DNA of 64,000 nt from Spirochaetia bacterium (lineage in GTDB: Bacteria; Spirochaetota; Spirochaetia; Sphaerochaetales; Sphaerochaetaceae), in assembly GCA_022482625.1 (NCBI GenBank), contig JAKVOU010000001.1:930001-994000 (forward strand), given 5' to 3'. The notes below the pieces were generated by a model, which saw only the letters and a program-made list of their open reading frames with translations, was not told the origin of the DNA and made no database searches. Each line of letters begins with the position of its first letter. Position 1 is the first letter of the stretch. The position numbers and the translations under genes are program-made. Shown piece by piece: positions 16,971-25,726 of this stretch.

Positions 16971-18449
16971 TCACAGGGTAAGCTCGGGTTCGAATCCGAG
17001 TTTCTTGAAATAGGCAAGGTCCTTCTTTCTTTTGTTGTCTATCCGCCATGTCTTGCCATGCTTCGATAGCTTCATGTACCTTGCGGCGATGATGGCGTCG
17101 AGGGTCGAGCAGGTCGTCCGTCCCGTTTTCTTGATTGCGGCCTTGAGGCTCTGATGCAGGAGCCCGACCACGAGCATGATGAAGGCAAAGCCCTGCTCCT
17201 GGTAATACCCCTCTATCCTGAGGTTCGTGAACCTCCTGTAATTCTTCACGTAGTCGTAATAGGTCTCTATCTTCCAGCGGTCCTTGTACCTGTCGTAGAC
17301 CTCCTGCGCCGACAGCCCGGTGTCCGTGCGGAGCACCGAGACGCCCCACAGCTCCTTGTTCGCAGCAAGGCCTTCCTCCGTATATCCGCTTTTCCCTTCC
17401 TCCAGGCATCTGGTATAGTTGTACCGTGCCTTCCCGTTCTCCAGGAGGTCGCGGTAAACGAAAAGCCTCACACCGTCCTCCAGGTCGACCTGCCGGTACT
17501 GCACCATCGCGGTGACGGTCTTTCCCCGGGCACAGCAGAATTCGTCATCGAAGCAAAGGTTCGCGGTCGCCTTCCTGCATGCGGCCGTGTTCGATGGCTC
17601 CGGTGTGATGTAGGTGTTCCCATCCCGGGAAAAGAGGGAAAGGTTGTCCCGGGAGAAGAACCCCCTGTCGACGACGAAGAGCGTATCCCTGAACCGGTAG
17701 TCCCCCAGGAAATCCTTCACGCTCGCCTTGTCGACGCTCGATCCCCTGAAGACCCGGGTGCACAGCGGCCGCTCGCTGGCAAGGTCGAGGGCGACCAGCA
17801 CGTTCACCTGGTCCGCCTTCAGTTCGCCGGCCTTGTACCCCGGTTCGGCGAGGCCGTTCCTTCCGGAACAGGAACGGATGACATGGCCGTCGATGCCGAC
17901 GGTACCCGAACCCTTGGCGATCTGCGCACGTTCGAATGCCTCCACGCCGTTCCGCTTCCTCCCGAGCCCGTCCAGAAGAGAAGATATTGCGGCCTGCCCC
18001 ATGCCGAAGGAGTAGTCCCTGTATGCGAGGGGGAGCCAGCTCTGGGCGTAGAGCATCCCCACCTGGTCCATGTGGGAGAACCCGTTCGCATAGAGGATCA
18101 TCGAGTATGCCAGGATCTGTGCCGCCTTCCTGAGGGGGAACGCCGCCTTCAGGTCCGCGAAGGTTTCCCCGGCAAGCGACATGAGCAGCGCATACTGCCC
18201 GTATTCGAGGATGGTCAGCTCATCGTCATGGCAAGTCCCATAGTTCGCATTGGGGGCAAACCCCACGCCCGGTATGATCTTGCCGATGCACTTGCCGGTA
18301 CTCGTCCCCCATTTCCCGTCCGCAAGCTTCCTGGCCTTGTAGGTGTACACATAGTACTTCCCGCCGATGGCCTTGACCACACTGTCGGAGGAGGGCTTCA
18401 GGCGCCGTATTTCCTCAGGAACCGCAAAACCGGGCATAATGGCCTCCAT
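16971..18449 (-). CDS. DDE transposase, IS4 superfamily (IS1634-like)
   Basis: 492 residues. The conserved C-terminal signature Y-2-R-3-E-6-K of IS4-superfamily transposases is present as '[18 protein letters not shown]'; catalytic acidic residues are also in 'GIDGHVIRS' or '[10 protein letters not shown]' and in '[13 protein letters not shown]'. The length and the presence of a long insertion before the Glu fit the IS1634 group. Codon use is strongly GC-biased (third positions mostly G/C), unlike the neighbours. The frame is intact, so the element may still be active. The start ATG at 18449 could alternatively be the internal ATG of 'MPGFAVPEE'. Confidence 0.92.
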   Translation of the reverse strand: MEAIMPGFAVPEEIRRLKPSSDSVVKAIGGKYYVYTYKARKLADGKWGTSTGKCIGKIIPGVGFAPNANYGTCHDDELTILEYGQYALLMSLAGETFADLKAAFPLRKAAQILAYSMILYANGFSHMDQVGMLYAQSWLPLAYRDYSFGMGQAAISSLLDGLGRKRNGVEAFERAQIAKGSGTVGIDGHVIRSCSGRNGLAEPGYKAGELKADQVNVLVALDLASERPLCTRVFRGSSVDKASVKDFLGDYRFRDTLFVVDRGFFSRDNLSLFSRDGNTYITPEPSNTAACRKATANLCFDDEFCCARGKTVTAMVQYRQVDLEDGVRLFVYRDLLENGKARYNYTRCLEEGKSGYTEEGLAANKELWGVSVLRTDTGLSAQEVYDRYKDRWKIETYYDYVKNYRRFTNLRIEGYYQEQGFAFIMLVVGLLHQSLKAAIKKTGRTTCSTLDAIIAARYMKLSKHGKTWRIDNKRKKDLAYFKKLGFEPELTL

Positions 18450-18548
18450 ATCATATTGGTAATATACCTAATACAATACAGCTGATTCCTGCTTGTTGCA
18501 AGTACCCATCTTCAAAAATTACAAGTAATTACTGTATTTCCCTTTCTG

Positions 18549-18583
18549 TCATATTGGTAAAAACCTTGATGATTGTGTCTATA
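18549..18583 (+). repeat. Right inverted end of the insertion sequence
   Basis: Perfect reverse complement of the left end. Its inner motif TCATATTGGTAA recurs at 18453-18464, just upstream of the transposase gene. Confidence 0.8.
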
Positions 18584-19031
18584 CAACAGTACGAATGCTT
18601 CCGGCACGTTCACCGCACCATTGAAGCAATTTGCCTATGCCGGTGCCCTTTATGGCGACAGTACAGCCTATTTTCTTGGTTTTCCCTATGGCCCGGGAGC
18701 TTTCTTGACCCAGGCAATAATAACATATGAGAACAAGACACTAAAAACAAAGGCGATGCTTGGCATCCTGCTGAAGGACGAGGCATCAGTAGATGAGCCA
18801 TATTCTTCTTCAAGCACGATGTCGGAATTTTCCTTGGCAGATTCGGATCTTCACATACTGCTCTCAGGAAAGGGTGAGCTCAAATTTACCGAAGCTGTCA
18901 CTGCCACGGGACTTCTCCATGAAGACCTGAATCTTAACGACAGTACATCAGATTTTACTGCTTCGCTAGGTATCACCATTCACTTGTTCCAAGCAGCAAA
19001 GCAGTATTTGGAAACAGGCATCGGCAAGTAA
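18584..19031 (+). pseudogene. C-terminal fragment of an unrecognised protein, 5' end lost at the insertion sequence
   Basis: An open frame enters from the insertion-sequence end and runs about 148 codons to a TAA. It has no start codon with a ribosome site. Alternating polar/hydrophobic segments ('AITYENKTLKTKAMLGILL', 'DFTASLGITIHLF') suggest a secreted beta-rich or outer-membrane-like protein, but I do not recognise a family. The most economical reading is that an older gene lost its N-terminal part when the element inserted or rearranged. Confidence 0.5.
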
Positions 19032-19249
19032 ATGACAAAAACACTGACAATCCATGACAAGGATAGCACATGAATAAATATTATATGTAGATATGTTTTG
19101 TTAGTATGAGCAAATCTATTCTCCATAAACTTGCCACATTTCTCCATTAAAAACCTATATTTCTTTTAAGTTTTCATATAGACAAAATCAATATTTTCAT
19201 TATAAATGAGTATAGCTTTATTGATTCAAGAAAGGAGAATAAAATTTCT

Positions 19250-21082
19250 ATGGCAAGGATACGCGGAATATTCGAAAGGATTTTCCTTTTTCCATGTCTC
19301 CTTTTGCTTTCTCTTACCGGCTGTTCCATGTCAACGACAAAATCACCTTCATATACTGTAACAGTCTCATGGAAATCCTATATGGCTGATACTGATTTGG
19401 AAACAGCTGGCACTACCACAGCATCAGGCAATACCGTCAGTTCATCAAGTCACTCAACTGCCGATGCTGCAAGTTCTGCCGTAGGATCCGTCACCACGTT
19501 CGTCACAGGTTCAAAATTCCCGGAAATACAGGATTCCACAAGATTCATCGTAGGCTATAGCCATGAAAATTCATCTTTTTCTGCTGACAGACTTGGCGAC
19601 CTCCATACCATGGAAAACAAATTCCTGGACAATATGGGGATTACACGGTATACACGGCAACAACCAGAAAATACGATCCATCCGGCCCCGTTCGACCGTA
19701 TGGAAGTTCCTACAGGAAAATTCAATTCAACCGAAGATATTGCGCAGGAAATGAACAAGAACTTCAAGGAACAAGGTGGTACGGGCACTGAGGTAGCTTA
19801 TGTTGAACCTGATTATACCATACAGGCCTTTTCCACAGCACCAGATGATCCATCCTATGACATGCAATGGAACATGCAGGATAATTATATGGATATACCT
19901 GACCTGCATGAAATTACATCCGGAAGTTCCGACATCACCGTGGCAGTCATCGATACCGGTGTCTATGAAGACGGAGAAGACTTTTCATCTGACACCTTCG
20001 TCACTGGATATAACTTTTGCAGTACCACGCAATCTGATCATTCAGTTCCCGGCTCAGGGACCACGACAACAGACACCACGGACGACAATGGACATGGTAC
20101 CCATGTAACTGGAACGATTGCAGAAGAAACTGATAACGGAGTCGGTGTTGCCTCCATAGCACCGGGAGTAAAGATCATGCCATTGAAAGCCTTGGATTCT
20201 GATGGTTCAGGCTACACTTCCGATATCTGTAATGCCATCGACTATGCTGTCAATAATGGAGCAGATATCATCAACCTTTCCCTCGGGAGCTCAAGCACTT
20301 CAAAGACACTCGAGACAGCCTGTGATAATGCCAGGGAAAACGGCGTACTTGTCGTCGCTGCAGCAGGCAATGACGATACAGAAGATGAAACATATCCAGC
20401 TGCGTATGATTCAGTCCTGGCTGTCGGTGCAGTAGGATATGATACTTCAGCAAAAGCAAGTTATTCCAACTATGGCGATTGGGTAGATGTCATGGCCTAT
20501 GGCGGAGATGTCGATAGCGATGACACTATTCCTTATATTGAAGATGGCACTACAAGAAACGGTATCTACCAATGGACGATTGATCCAGATGCAACAGGAG
20601 AAAACGGGGGATACTATTACTATGTCGGTACTTCCATGGCAACCCCGCATGTAACAGCTCTGGCTGCATTGTTGCTTTCCAAGGATTCCTCAAGGACTCC
20701 TGATGAACTTTCATCTCTCATCTGTGATACAGCTACGGCAATGGACTGTTGCAAATACGGACTTATCGACCCAATGGCAGCAATAGAAAACGATGTCAAT
20801 GACGTATCGGACACGGCAACCATATCATTTACCAGCGGAGAAAGCCAGTCGACCAGCTGGACGCTTTCTGCGGCGCCCGGTGATATTTCCGTTTCCGTTG
20901 ATGTTGATGAGGAATACCTCAGCGATGTTTCCGTGACACTTTATGATGAGGATGATAATGAAGCCGCTGATGCAGATGCATCAGATGTTGCTGACGGGGC
21001 CATTTCCCTCTCTTATACCGTCGATGCTACCGATACAGGAACCTATACGCTGACTATTACTTACTCAGGTTCTTCTTCTTGA
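19250..21082 (+). CDS. Subtilisin-like serine protease (S8), predicted lipoprotein
   Basis: 610 residues. The N-terminus is a lipoprotein signal ('FLFPCLLLLSLTGCS', lipid-attached Cys about residue 25). A propeptide-like region (about 80-190) precedes the S8 catalytic domain. The triad is complete: Asp in 'VAVIDTGVYEDG' (about 235), His in 'DDNGHGTHVTG' (about 281), Ser in 'GTSMATPHVTALAAL' (about 462), with the oxyanion Asn in 'VVAAAGNDD'. A C-terminal domain of about 95 residues is acidic and beta-rich, like pre-peptidase C-terminal domains. It should act at the cell surface or periplasmic face, degrading proteins. Ribosome site AAAGGAGAA lies upstream of the ATG. The gene stands alone, with 200-300-base gaps on both sides that contain no gene. 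Confidence 0.9.
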   Translation: MARIRGIFERIFLFPCLLLLSLTGCSMSTTKSPSYTVTVSWKSYMADTDLETAGTTTASGNTVSSSSHSTADAASSAVGSVTTFVTGSKFPEIQDSTRFIVGYSHENSSFSADRLGDLHTMENKFLDNMGITRYTRQQPENTIHPAPFDRMEVPTGKFNSTEDIAQEMNKNFKEQGGTGTEVAYVEPDYTIQAFSTAPDDPSYDMQWNMQDNYMDIPDLHEITSGSSDITVAVIDTGVYEDGEDFSSDTFVTGYNFCSTTQSDHSVPGSGTTTTDTTDDNGHGTHVTGTIAEETDNGVGVASIAPGVKIMPLKALDSDGSGYTSDICNAIDYAVNNGADIINLSLGSSSTSKTLETACDNARENGVLVVAAAGNDDTEDETYPAAYDSVLAVGAVGYDTSAKASYSNYGDWVDVMAYGGDVDSDDTIPYIEDGTTRNGIYQWTIDPDATGENGGYYYYVGTSMATPHVTALAALLLSKDSSRTPDELSSLICDTATAMDCCKYGLIDPMAAIENDVNDVSDTATISFTSGESQSTSWTLSAAPGDISVSVDVDEEYLSDVSVTLYDEDDNEAADADASDVADGAISLSYTVDATDTGTYTLTITYSGSSS

Positions 21083-21371
21083 TTCTGCCAAAGACATAGG
21101 TAGTCTCTTACTCATAATCGGATATTTCCCGAAAAGTTCCTTTACGCAATCTCTTACTAACTTCTGGTCCTGTGCTATCCTGGTTTACCTATTGCAATCC
21201 AAGGAAAAAACAATCCATATAATGATTTCCATTGTCTAAAAACAAACAGTCATTAACGATTTTGAAATAATTTATTATATTTTAGGAGTTACATAAAAGC
21301 TACATAAAGATGATGTACCTTTATAGAAAACAGATACGTCACCATCATGAACTATTTTCAGAGAGGAAAAC

Positions 21372-21608
21372 ATGAAAAGAAATTCAAAGAAATTTTTCCT
21401 ATTGGCAATAGCACTTCTAAGTTTGACAAGCTGTAGGATCCTGTTGGTAAGTCCTGGGCCCGGACATCCTGGCAAACCTTTATCACAAAATATTGTCAAA
21501 ATCCAAAGGGATAATGCAAACCCCCAGGACGACAACAAACCACCTGAAATACAAAAGGACAAAGATAAGAAACCTGGAGAACCGGTGCCGCCACCTGAGA
21601 CTCCTTGA
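21372..21608 (+). CDS. Small proline/lysine-rich lipoprotein
   Basis: 78 residues with a clear lipoprotein signal ('FFLLAIALLSLTSC', Cys about residue 21). The mature part is short, charged and Pro-rich ('PGPGHPGKP', 'KPPEIQKDKDKKPGEP') and looks disordered. The ribosome site GAGAGGA is seven bases before the ATG. Spirochaetes have many such small surface lipoproteins, and no function can be deduced. A strong hairpin follows the stop after about 50 bases. Confidence 0.68.
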   Translation: MKRNSKKFFLLAIALLSLTSCRILLVSPGPGHPGKPLSQNIVKIQRDNANPQDDNKPPEIQKDKDKKPGEPVPPPETP

Positions 21609-21657
21609 TCATACCAGTCATACAGGCAAAAATTTCCTTAGCAGAAACATAGGAAAA

Positions 21658-21691
21658 GGGACCGTTGCATCTTTGATCTTGCAACGGTCCC
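21658..21691. terminator. Bidirectional terminator hairpin
   Basis: GGGACCGTTGCA and TGCAACGGTCCC form a perfect 12-bp stem with a 10-base loop between two convergent genes (small lipoprotein and the CoA-disulfide-reductase-like gene). T-runs are short on both sides, but the position and stem strength support termination. Confidence 0.8.
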
Positions 21692-21710
21692 TTATATCAA
21701 GAAAGATCAG

Positions 21711-24191
21711 TTAGACAAAGAGATTGACATCACAGCTACTGGCAGCTTCCATGTAGGTTGCTACGCCACCGACTTCGACTCCGTCAAGAAGTTCTGCTTC
21801 AGTCACTCCCATGATGTCCATTGACATCTGGCAAGCCACCATCCGGACGCCCTGTGCCTTGGCTTGTGCAAACATGGTCCTCAGCTGGTCGACTTGTTTC
21901 TTCTTCATCCTAGACTTCATCATCTTAGGTCCCATACCTGCGAAATTCATATGGGAAAGCTTCAGATGGTCCATGTCATCAGGAAGCATTGCCCCGAACA
22001 TCTTGCCCATGAAATCCTTGCGGACTTTCTTGTTAGGTTTGCGTCGAAGTACTGACAATCCCCAGAACGTAAAGAACATGGTGACATCCTTGCCGCTTGC
22101 CGCTGCCCCATTGGCCAAGACAAATGCTGCAAGGGCTTTGTCAAAGTCATTGGAGAAGACAATCAAGGAAGCTCCGGATTTTGAAGAGACAATCTGTTGT
22201 GAATTCCCACTCACTTTGGCTCCTTTCTCAATGACTGCCTTGATGATGCCATCTTCCTTGTCAAGAGAGACAAGTTTACAACCGGTCATTTTGCACCAGG
22301 AAGCCACATCACGCTGGAAACCAGGATCCGTTGCCTTGACCTCAAGCAAATCTCCGTCAGACATGGTATCAATCTTTTTCTTGAGCTGTACGATCGGTCC
22401 AGGACACTGCAGCCCGCAGGCATCAAGCGTCAACGTTATTTTTTGTTTTTCAGTATGGTCTTGGTTCTCTGCTATTGGCTCACGCCGGGGAGCATCTCCA
22501 TTATCAGCAGGCAATTGCTTGCTTGCTTCACGGTCAGCACGTACCGGTGCCCATGTCTTATAGCCACCCGTGACATTATAGACCTGGGTAAATCCACGTT
22601 GTCTGAGGATTCTGCCTCCTATATGGCCCCTCAGGCCTATCGCACACATAAGGACAATCGGCTTATCCTTCGGAAATTTGTCAAGATTTGCCCTGAATTG
22701 ATCATGCGGAATATTAAGGCTGTTTTCGATATGCCCCAAATCATACTCATCCTTGGTTCTGACATCAACAAGTACGGCACCTTCCTTAATTTTCTTTTCC
22801 GCTTCATCGTACGTGACAAGTTCATCAAGTCCATCACGTTGGTTCTGGGCAATCATACCGACCATGTTGACCAGGTCCTTTGCGCTGTTGAACGGTGGGG
22901 CATAAGCCTGTTCAAATCCACTCAGGTCATCAACAGTTCCACCAAGTCCCATGACAGCAGAGATGACATCAAGCTTCTTGTCTACGCTCCTGCTGCCGAC
23001 AGCCTGGGCACCGAGCACCTTGCCACTTTCTTTGTCATAGATAAGCTTGAGGGAAACCGGCAGGGCACCAGGATAGTAACCTGCATGGTCAACCCCATGG
23101 GTAATAGCAACGCCATAGCCTGTATTGCCGCTTTTCTTCAGCATTCTTTCACTGCAGCCGACACTGCCGCAGCTCAAGTCGAATACTTTTGCAATGCTGT
23201 TGCCGAAAGTTCCTTTGTAAGGCCTGCAGGTTCCAGTGACAATTGCATCGGCACAAAGCCTTGCCATCTTGTTGACAGGTCCTGCCAAGGCAATTGCATT
23301 GCTTCCCTCACCCATAGGAGAAGGATACTCAATGGCATCACCGATCGCAGAGATTGAAGGGTCACTTGTCCTGCACATCTGGTCAACGACGATATGTCCG
23401 CGTGGGCCGAGTTTCAACCCTGCATCTTTTGCCAGTTTGCTCTCAGGTCTGACACCTATTGAAAGGATGACCATATCCACGTTGGAAATGACTGCATCGG
23501 GAAGTTGCACAGCGACGGTAGTCCCTTTGCGTTCAATACCTTTGAGAGCCTGTGAAAGATATAATTTGATGCCGTTGGCCCTGAGAGTCTGATGTACGGG
23601 TGCCACCATATCGGTATCCAGTGTAAGCATCACCTGGTCAGCAGCCTCTACCAGAGAGACATCCAATCCCTTTTCCTTGAGATTCTCAGCCATTTCGATA
23701 CCGATGAAACCACCGCCGACAACAACGGCCTTATGTGCTCCTGCGTCAAGAGCAGAAACGACTTTATCGATATCCGGAATGTTCCTGACTGTAAAGACAG
23801 CCTTGTCATCTACACCAGGAACAGGGGGCACAAACGGATTGCAACCGGGACTAAGGACAAGGTTGTCATATTTTTCCTTCCATGTCTTTCCGGTCTTCAG
23901 GTCCTTTACTTCCACGCTCTTGGCTTCCCGGTCTATGGACAGTACTTCCGTATTGCTCTTGACTTCGATACCAAAAGCATTGACGAATGTCGATTCGGGT
24001 GTGACAAGCAACCGATCCCTTTCTGCTATGGTACCGCCGGCATAGTATGGAAGACCACAGTTTGCAAAACTGACATAGGGTCCTCTCTCATACATCACGA
24101 TCCTGGCATTTTCATCAAGTCTCCTCAGTCGGGCTGCAACACCAGCCCCACCTGCAACGCCACCGACTACCAAATACGTCTTATTACTCAT
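21711..24191 (-). CDS. Four-domain CoA-disulfide reductase-like / rhodanese / TusA / DsrE protein
   Basis: 826 residues. Residues about 1-450 form a pyridine nucleotide-disulfide oxidoreductase of the CoA-disulfide/NADH-oxidase group (FAD site 'VVGGVAGGAGVAARLRR', the single redox Cys in 'SFANCGLPYYAGG', NAD site 'AVVVGGGFIGIEMAENL', FAD site 'ISAIGDAIEYPSPM'). Then comes a rhodanese domain (about 455-560, active Cys in 'VLMCAIGLRG'), a TusA-like domain ('DACGLQCPGPIVQLKK'), and a DsrE/F-like domain at the C-terminus. The combination suggests persulfide or low-molecular-weight disulfide handling, passing sulfane sulfur from domain to domain. Its start overlaps the end of a MarR gene by 8 bases, so the pair is one operon, presumably controlled by that regulator in response to sulfur or oxidative stress. 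Confidence 0.9.
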   Translation of the reverse strand: MSNKTYLVVGGVAGGAGVAARLRRLDENARIVMYERGPYVSFANCGLPYYAGGTIAERDRLLVTPESTFVNAFGIEVKSNTEVLSIDREAKSVEVKDLKTGKTWKEKYDNLVLSPGCNPFVPPVPGVDDKAVFTVRNIPDIDKVVSALDAGAHKAVVVGGGFIGIEMAENLKEKGLDVSLVEAADQVMLTLDTDMVAPVHQTLRANGIKLYLSQALKGIERKGTTVAVQLPDAVISNVDMVILSIGVRPESKLAKDAGLKLGPRGHIVVDQMCRTSDPSISAIGDAIEYPSPMGEGSNAIALAGPVNKMARLCADAIVTGTCRPYKGTFGNSIAKVFDLSCGSVGCSERMLKKSGNTGYGVAITHGVDHAGYYPGALPVSLKLIYDKESGKVLGAQAVGSRSVDKKLDVISAVMGLGGTVDDLSGFEQAYAPPFNSAKDLVNMVGMIAQNQRDGLDELVTYDEAEKKIKEGAVLVDVRTKDEYDLGHIENSLNIPHDQFRANLDKFPKDKPIVLMCAIGLRGHIGGRILRQRGFTQVYNVTGGYKTWAPVRADREASKQLPADNGDAPRREPIAENQDHTEKQKITLTLDACGLQCPGPIVQLKKKIDTMSDGDLLEVKATDPGFQRDVASWCKMTGCKLVSLDKEDGIIKAVIEKGAKVSGNSQQIVSSKSGASLIVFSNDFDKALAAFVLANGAAASGKDVTMFFTFWGLSVLRRKPNKKVRKDFMGKMFGAMLPDDMDHLKLSHMNFAGMGPKMMKSRMKKKQVDQLRTMFAQAKAQGVRMVACQMSMDIMGVTEAELLDGVEVGGVATYMEAASSCDVNLFV

Positions 24192-24549
24192 TTTCCTGTC
24201 CTTTTATCAAAGCTTCCTCGATATATCGGGGAAGACAAGTATCACAATGGTGAAATTTGTCCAATACGTTCTTGCCTTTTGCCGTAAGCCCAAGGTTGAC
24301 TACCCTCTTGTCATCCATCGAAGGACACCGGATCAACATGCCCTTGTTTTCAAGGGACATGATCAGGCGGCTCGCCCTTGAAGGCGACAAGCCCATGGCC
24401 GCTGCAATGGCTGCAGGAGCATCATTGCCTTTTTCTATGGCACACAGCGTGGAGGCTTCCGTAAAGGTCAACCCTACTTCTTTCTTCATGTGGTCCTCGA
24501 CCTGCTGGAGATCCCGCAATAAAACTCGCAATGCGCACAAATCAATCAT
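24184..24549 (-). CDS. MarR-family transcriptional regulator
   Basis: About 121 residues from the chosen start ('MIDLCALRVLLRDLQQ'). The winged-helix region is seen in 'TEASTLCAIEKGNDAPAAI' and 'LSPSRASRLIMSLENKGM', with the wing 'DDKRVVNLGLTAKG'. A C-terminal CxxC ('HHCDTCLPRY') could be a redox or metal sensor. ATG at 24549 has AGGA eight bases upstream; the frame is open further (to 24594) but that extension runs through the repeated operator-like DNA. It lies first in the operon with the CoA-disulfide-reductase-like gene and probably represses it. Confidence 0.85.
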   Translation of the reverse strand: MIDLCALRVLLRDLQQVEDHMKKEVGLTFTEASTLCAIEKGNDAPAAIAAAMGLSPSRASRLIMSLENKGMLIRCPSMDDKRVVNLGLTAKGKNVLDKFHHCDTCLPRYIEEALIKGQENE

Positions 24550-24565
24550 TATGTTTTCCTTATAT

Positions 24566-24610
24566 TTGCTACTAACAATATTTGCTACTAGCAACTATTG
24601 CTACTGACAA
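24566..24610 (-). promoter_or_regulatory. Three tandem operator-like repeats upstream of the MarR gene
   Basis: TTGCTACTAACAA (24566-24578), TTGCTACTAGCAA (24582-24594) and TTGCTACTGACAA (24598-24610) are phased exactly 16 bases apart. The middle copy is a perfect palindrome (TTGCTA-C-TAGCAA). They start 16 bases from the MarR start codon, as expected for autoregulation. Confidence 0.7.
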
Positions 24611-24710
24611 CTTATAACAATCCAGCCAAGATGTCAAGAAAAAATTATAAAAATATCGAATAAAATTTGATTGCCAGACAGACACTGTTTTGCTTAGTGT
24701 TGGCATTCTT

Positions 24711-24740
24711 TTGATGTTTTGGGCAAAATTTTCATATAAT
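24711..24740 (+). promoter_or_regulatory. Sigma-70-type promoter of the amino-sugar cluster
   Basis: TTGATG and TATAAT with an 18-base spacer, 60 bases before the murQ start. It is the best match in the murQ/MarR divergent gap. Confidence 0.6.
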
Positions 24741-24799
24741 TGATACATATCATAAAAATTGTTATTGCAAGAACCGCAAAACCAAGGTACCATTTCAGC

Positions 24800-25696
24800 A
24801 TGGAAAGAATATTGACGACTGAAGAAAACAATCCGGTATCGGTCGGCATCGATACAAAAAGCACCCTGGAAATCTGCAGGATCATCAATGATGAAGACAA
24901 GACGGTCCCTTATGCAGTAGAAAAAGCCTTGCCTGATATTGCAGCACTGGTAGATGACGTAGTCATAGCATTCAAAAAGGGCGGAAGGCTGCTATACATA
25001 GGAGCCGGAACCAGCGGACGTCTGGGAGTTCTCGATGCTTCGGAATGCCCACCGACCTTCGGCGTATCGCCTGAACTTGTCCAAGGCATCATTGCCGGTG
25101 GCGTACCGGCCCTTACAAGGGCCATCGAACATGCAGAAGACGATGGGCAGGCAGGTATCCAAGCTCTCAGGGACCTTGCTTTCTGCCCGGATGACGTATT
25201 GGTAGGCATTACAGCCTCAGGGGAAGCCGCTTTTGTCCTTGAAGCCCTGAAATATGCCAGGGATTTGGGTGCCGTTGTCGGTGCTATCAGCTGCAATGCC
25301 TCTTCCCGCGTGTTTGAGGCTGCAAAACACAGGATCTACCTACCGGTCGGTCCTGAAATCATTGCGGGAAGTACCAGGATGAAAAGTGGGACAGCCCAGA
25401 AACTGGCTCTCAACATGATTACGACCATCACGATGATAAAGATGGGAAAAGTCTATGATAACTACATGGTAAATCTGGTCCCGACCAATAGGAAATTAGT
25501 CAAACGGGCAAAGAAACTGATAAAAAAAATCTCCGACTGCAGTGACGAGGAAGTAGAGAGGGTATGGTCCCAATGTCATGACGATACCACCGTGGCCATA
25601 CTGATGGCTATGAAACATGACGAATATGAACATGCCCGCCTGCAGTTGGAAAACTCAGACTGGAACTTGCATAAAGCTTTGCAGCTTTATGAATAA
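24800..25696 (+). CDS. murQ: N-acetylmuramic acid 6-phosphate etherase
   Basis: 298 residues from ATG at 24800. SIS-fold sugar-phosphate binding is shown by 'LLYIGAGTSGRLGVLDASE' and 'LVGITASGEAAFVLEAL'; the MurQ signatures 'PPTFGVSPELVQGIIAGG' and 'EIIAGSTRMKSGTAQK' are present. The C-terminal part has the usual helical domain. It removes D-lactate from MurNAc-6-P to give GlcNAc-6-P, in peptidoglycan-fragment recycling. An upstream extension of the frame to 24740 crosses the promoter and lacks a ribosome site, so it is not used. It is the first gene of the sugar-uptake cluster, 30 bases before the substrate-binding-protein gene. Confidence 0.93.
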   Translation: MERILTTEENNPVSVGIDTKSTLEICRIINDEDKTVPYAVEKALPDIAALVDDVVIAFKKGGRLLYIGAGTSGRLGVLDASECPPTFGVSPELVQGIIAGGVPALTRAIEHAEDDGQAGIQALRDLAFCPDDVLVGITASGEAAFVLEALKYARDLGAVVGAISCNASSRVFEAAKHRIYLPVGPEIIAGSTRMKSGTAQKLALNMITTITMIKMGKVYDNYMVNLVPTNRKLVKRAKKLIKKISDCSDEEVERVWSQCHDDTTVAILMAMKHDEYEHARLQLENSDWNLHKALQLYE

Positions 25697-25726
25697 AAGA
25701 ATCCCGTAAGGGAAAGGAGTGTCAGA

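Larger units (their letters stand above)
16918..18583 (-). mobile_element. IS4-superfamily insertion sequence with perfect 35-bp inverted ends
   Basis: About 1.67 kb bounded by perfect 35-bp inverted repeats (16918-16952 and 18549-18583) around one transposase gene. No short target duplication is seen outside the repeats (left flank CCGGTAA, right flank CAACAGT). The interior is visibly GC-rich compared with both flanks, pointing to recent arrival from a different genome background. Both flanking genes lack their 5' parts, so an adjacent deletion or rearrangement probably followed insertion. Confidence 0.8.

Noticed and set aside
17154-18485. 443-codon plus-strand frame opposite the transposase
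   Set aside because: Long only because the GC-rich insertion sequence has few stop codons; the transposase on the other strand explains the DNA.
22443-23357. 304-codon plus-strand frame opposite the disulfide-reductase gene
   Set aside because: Shadow frame without start signal; the minus-strand protein has complete domain motifs.
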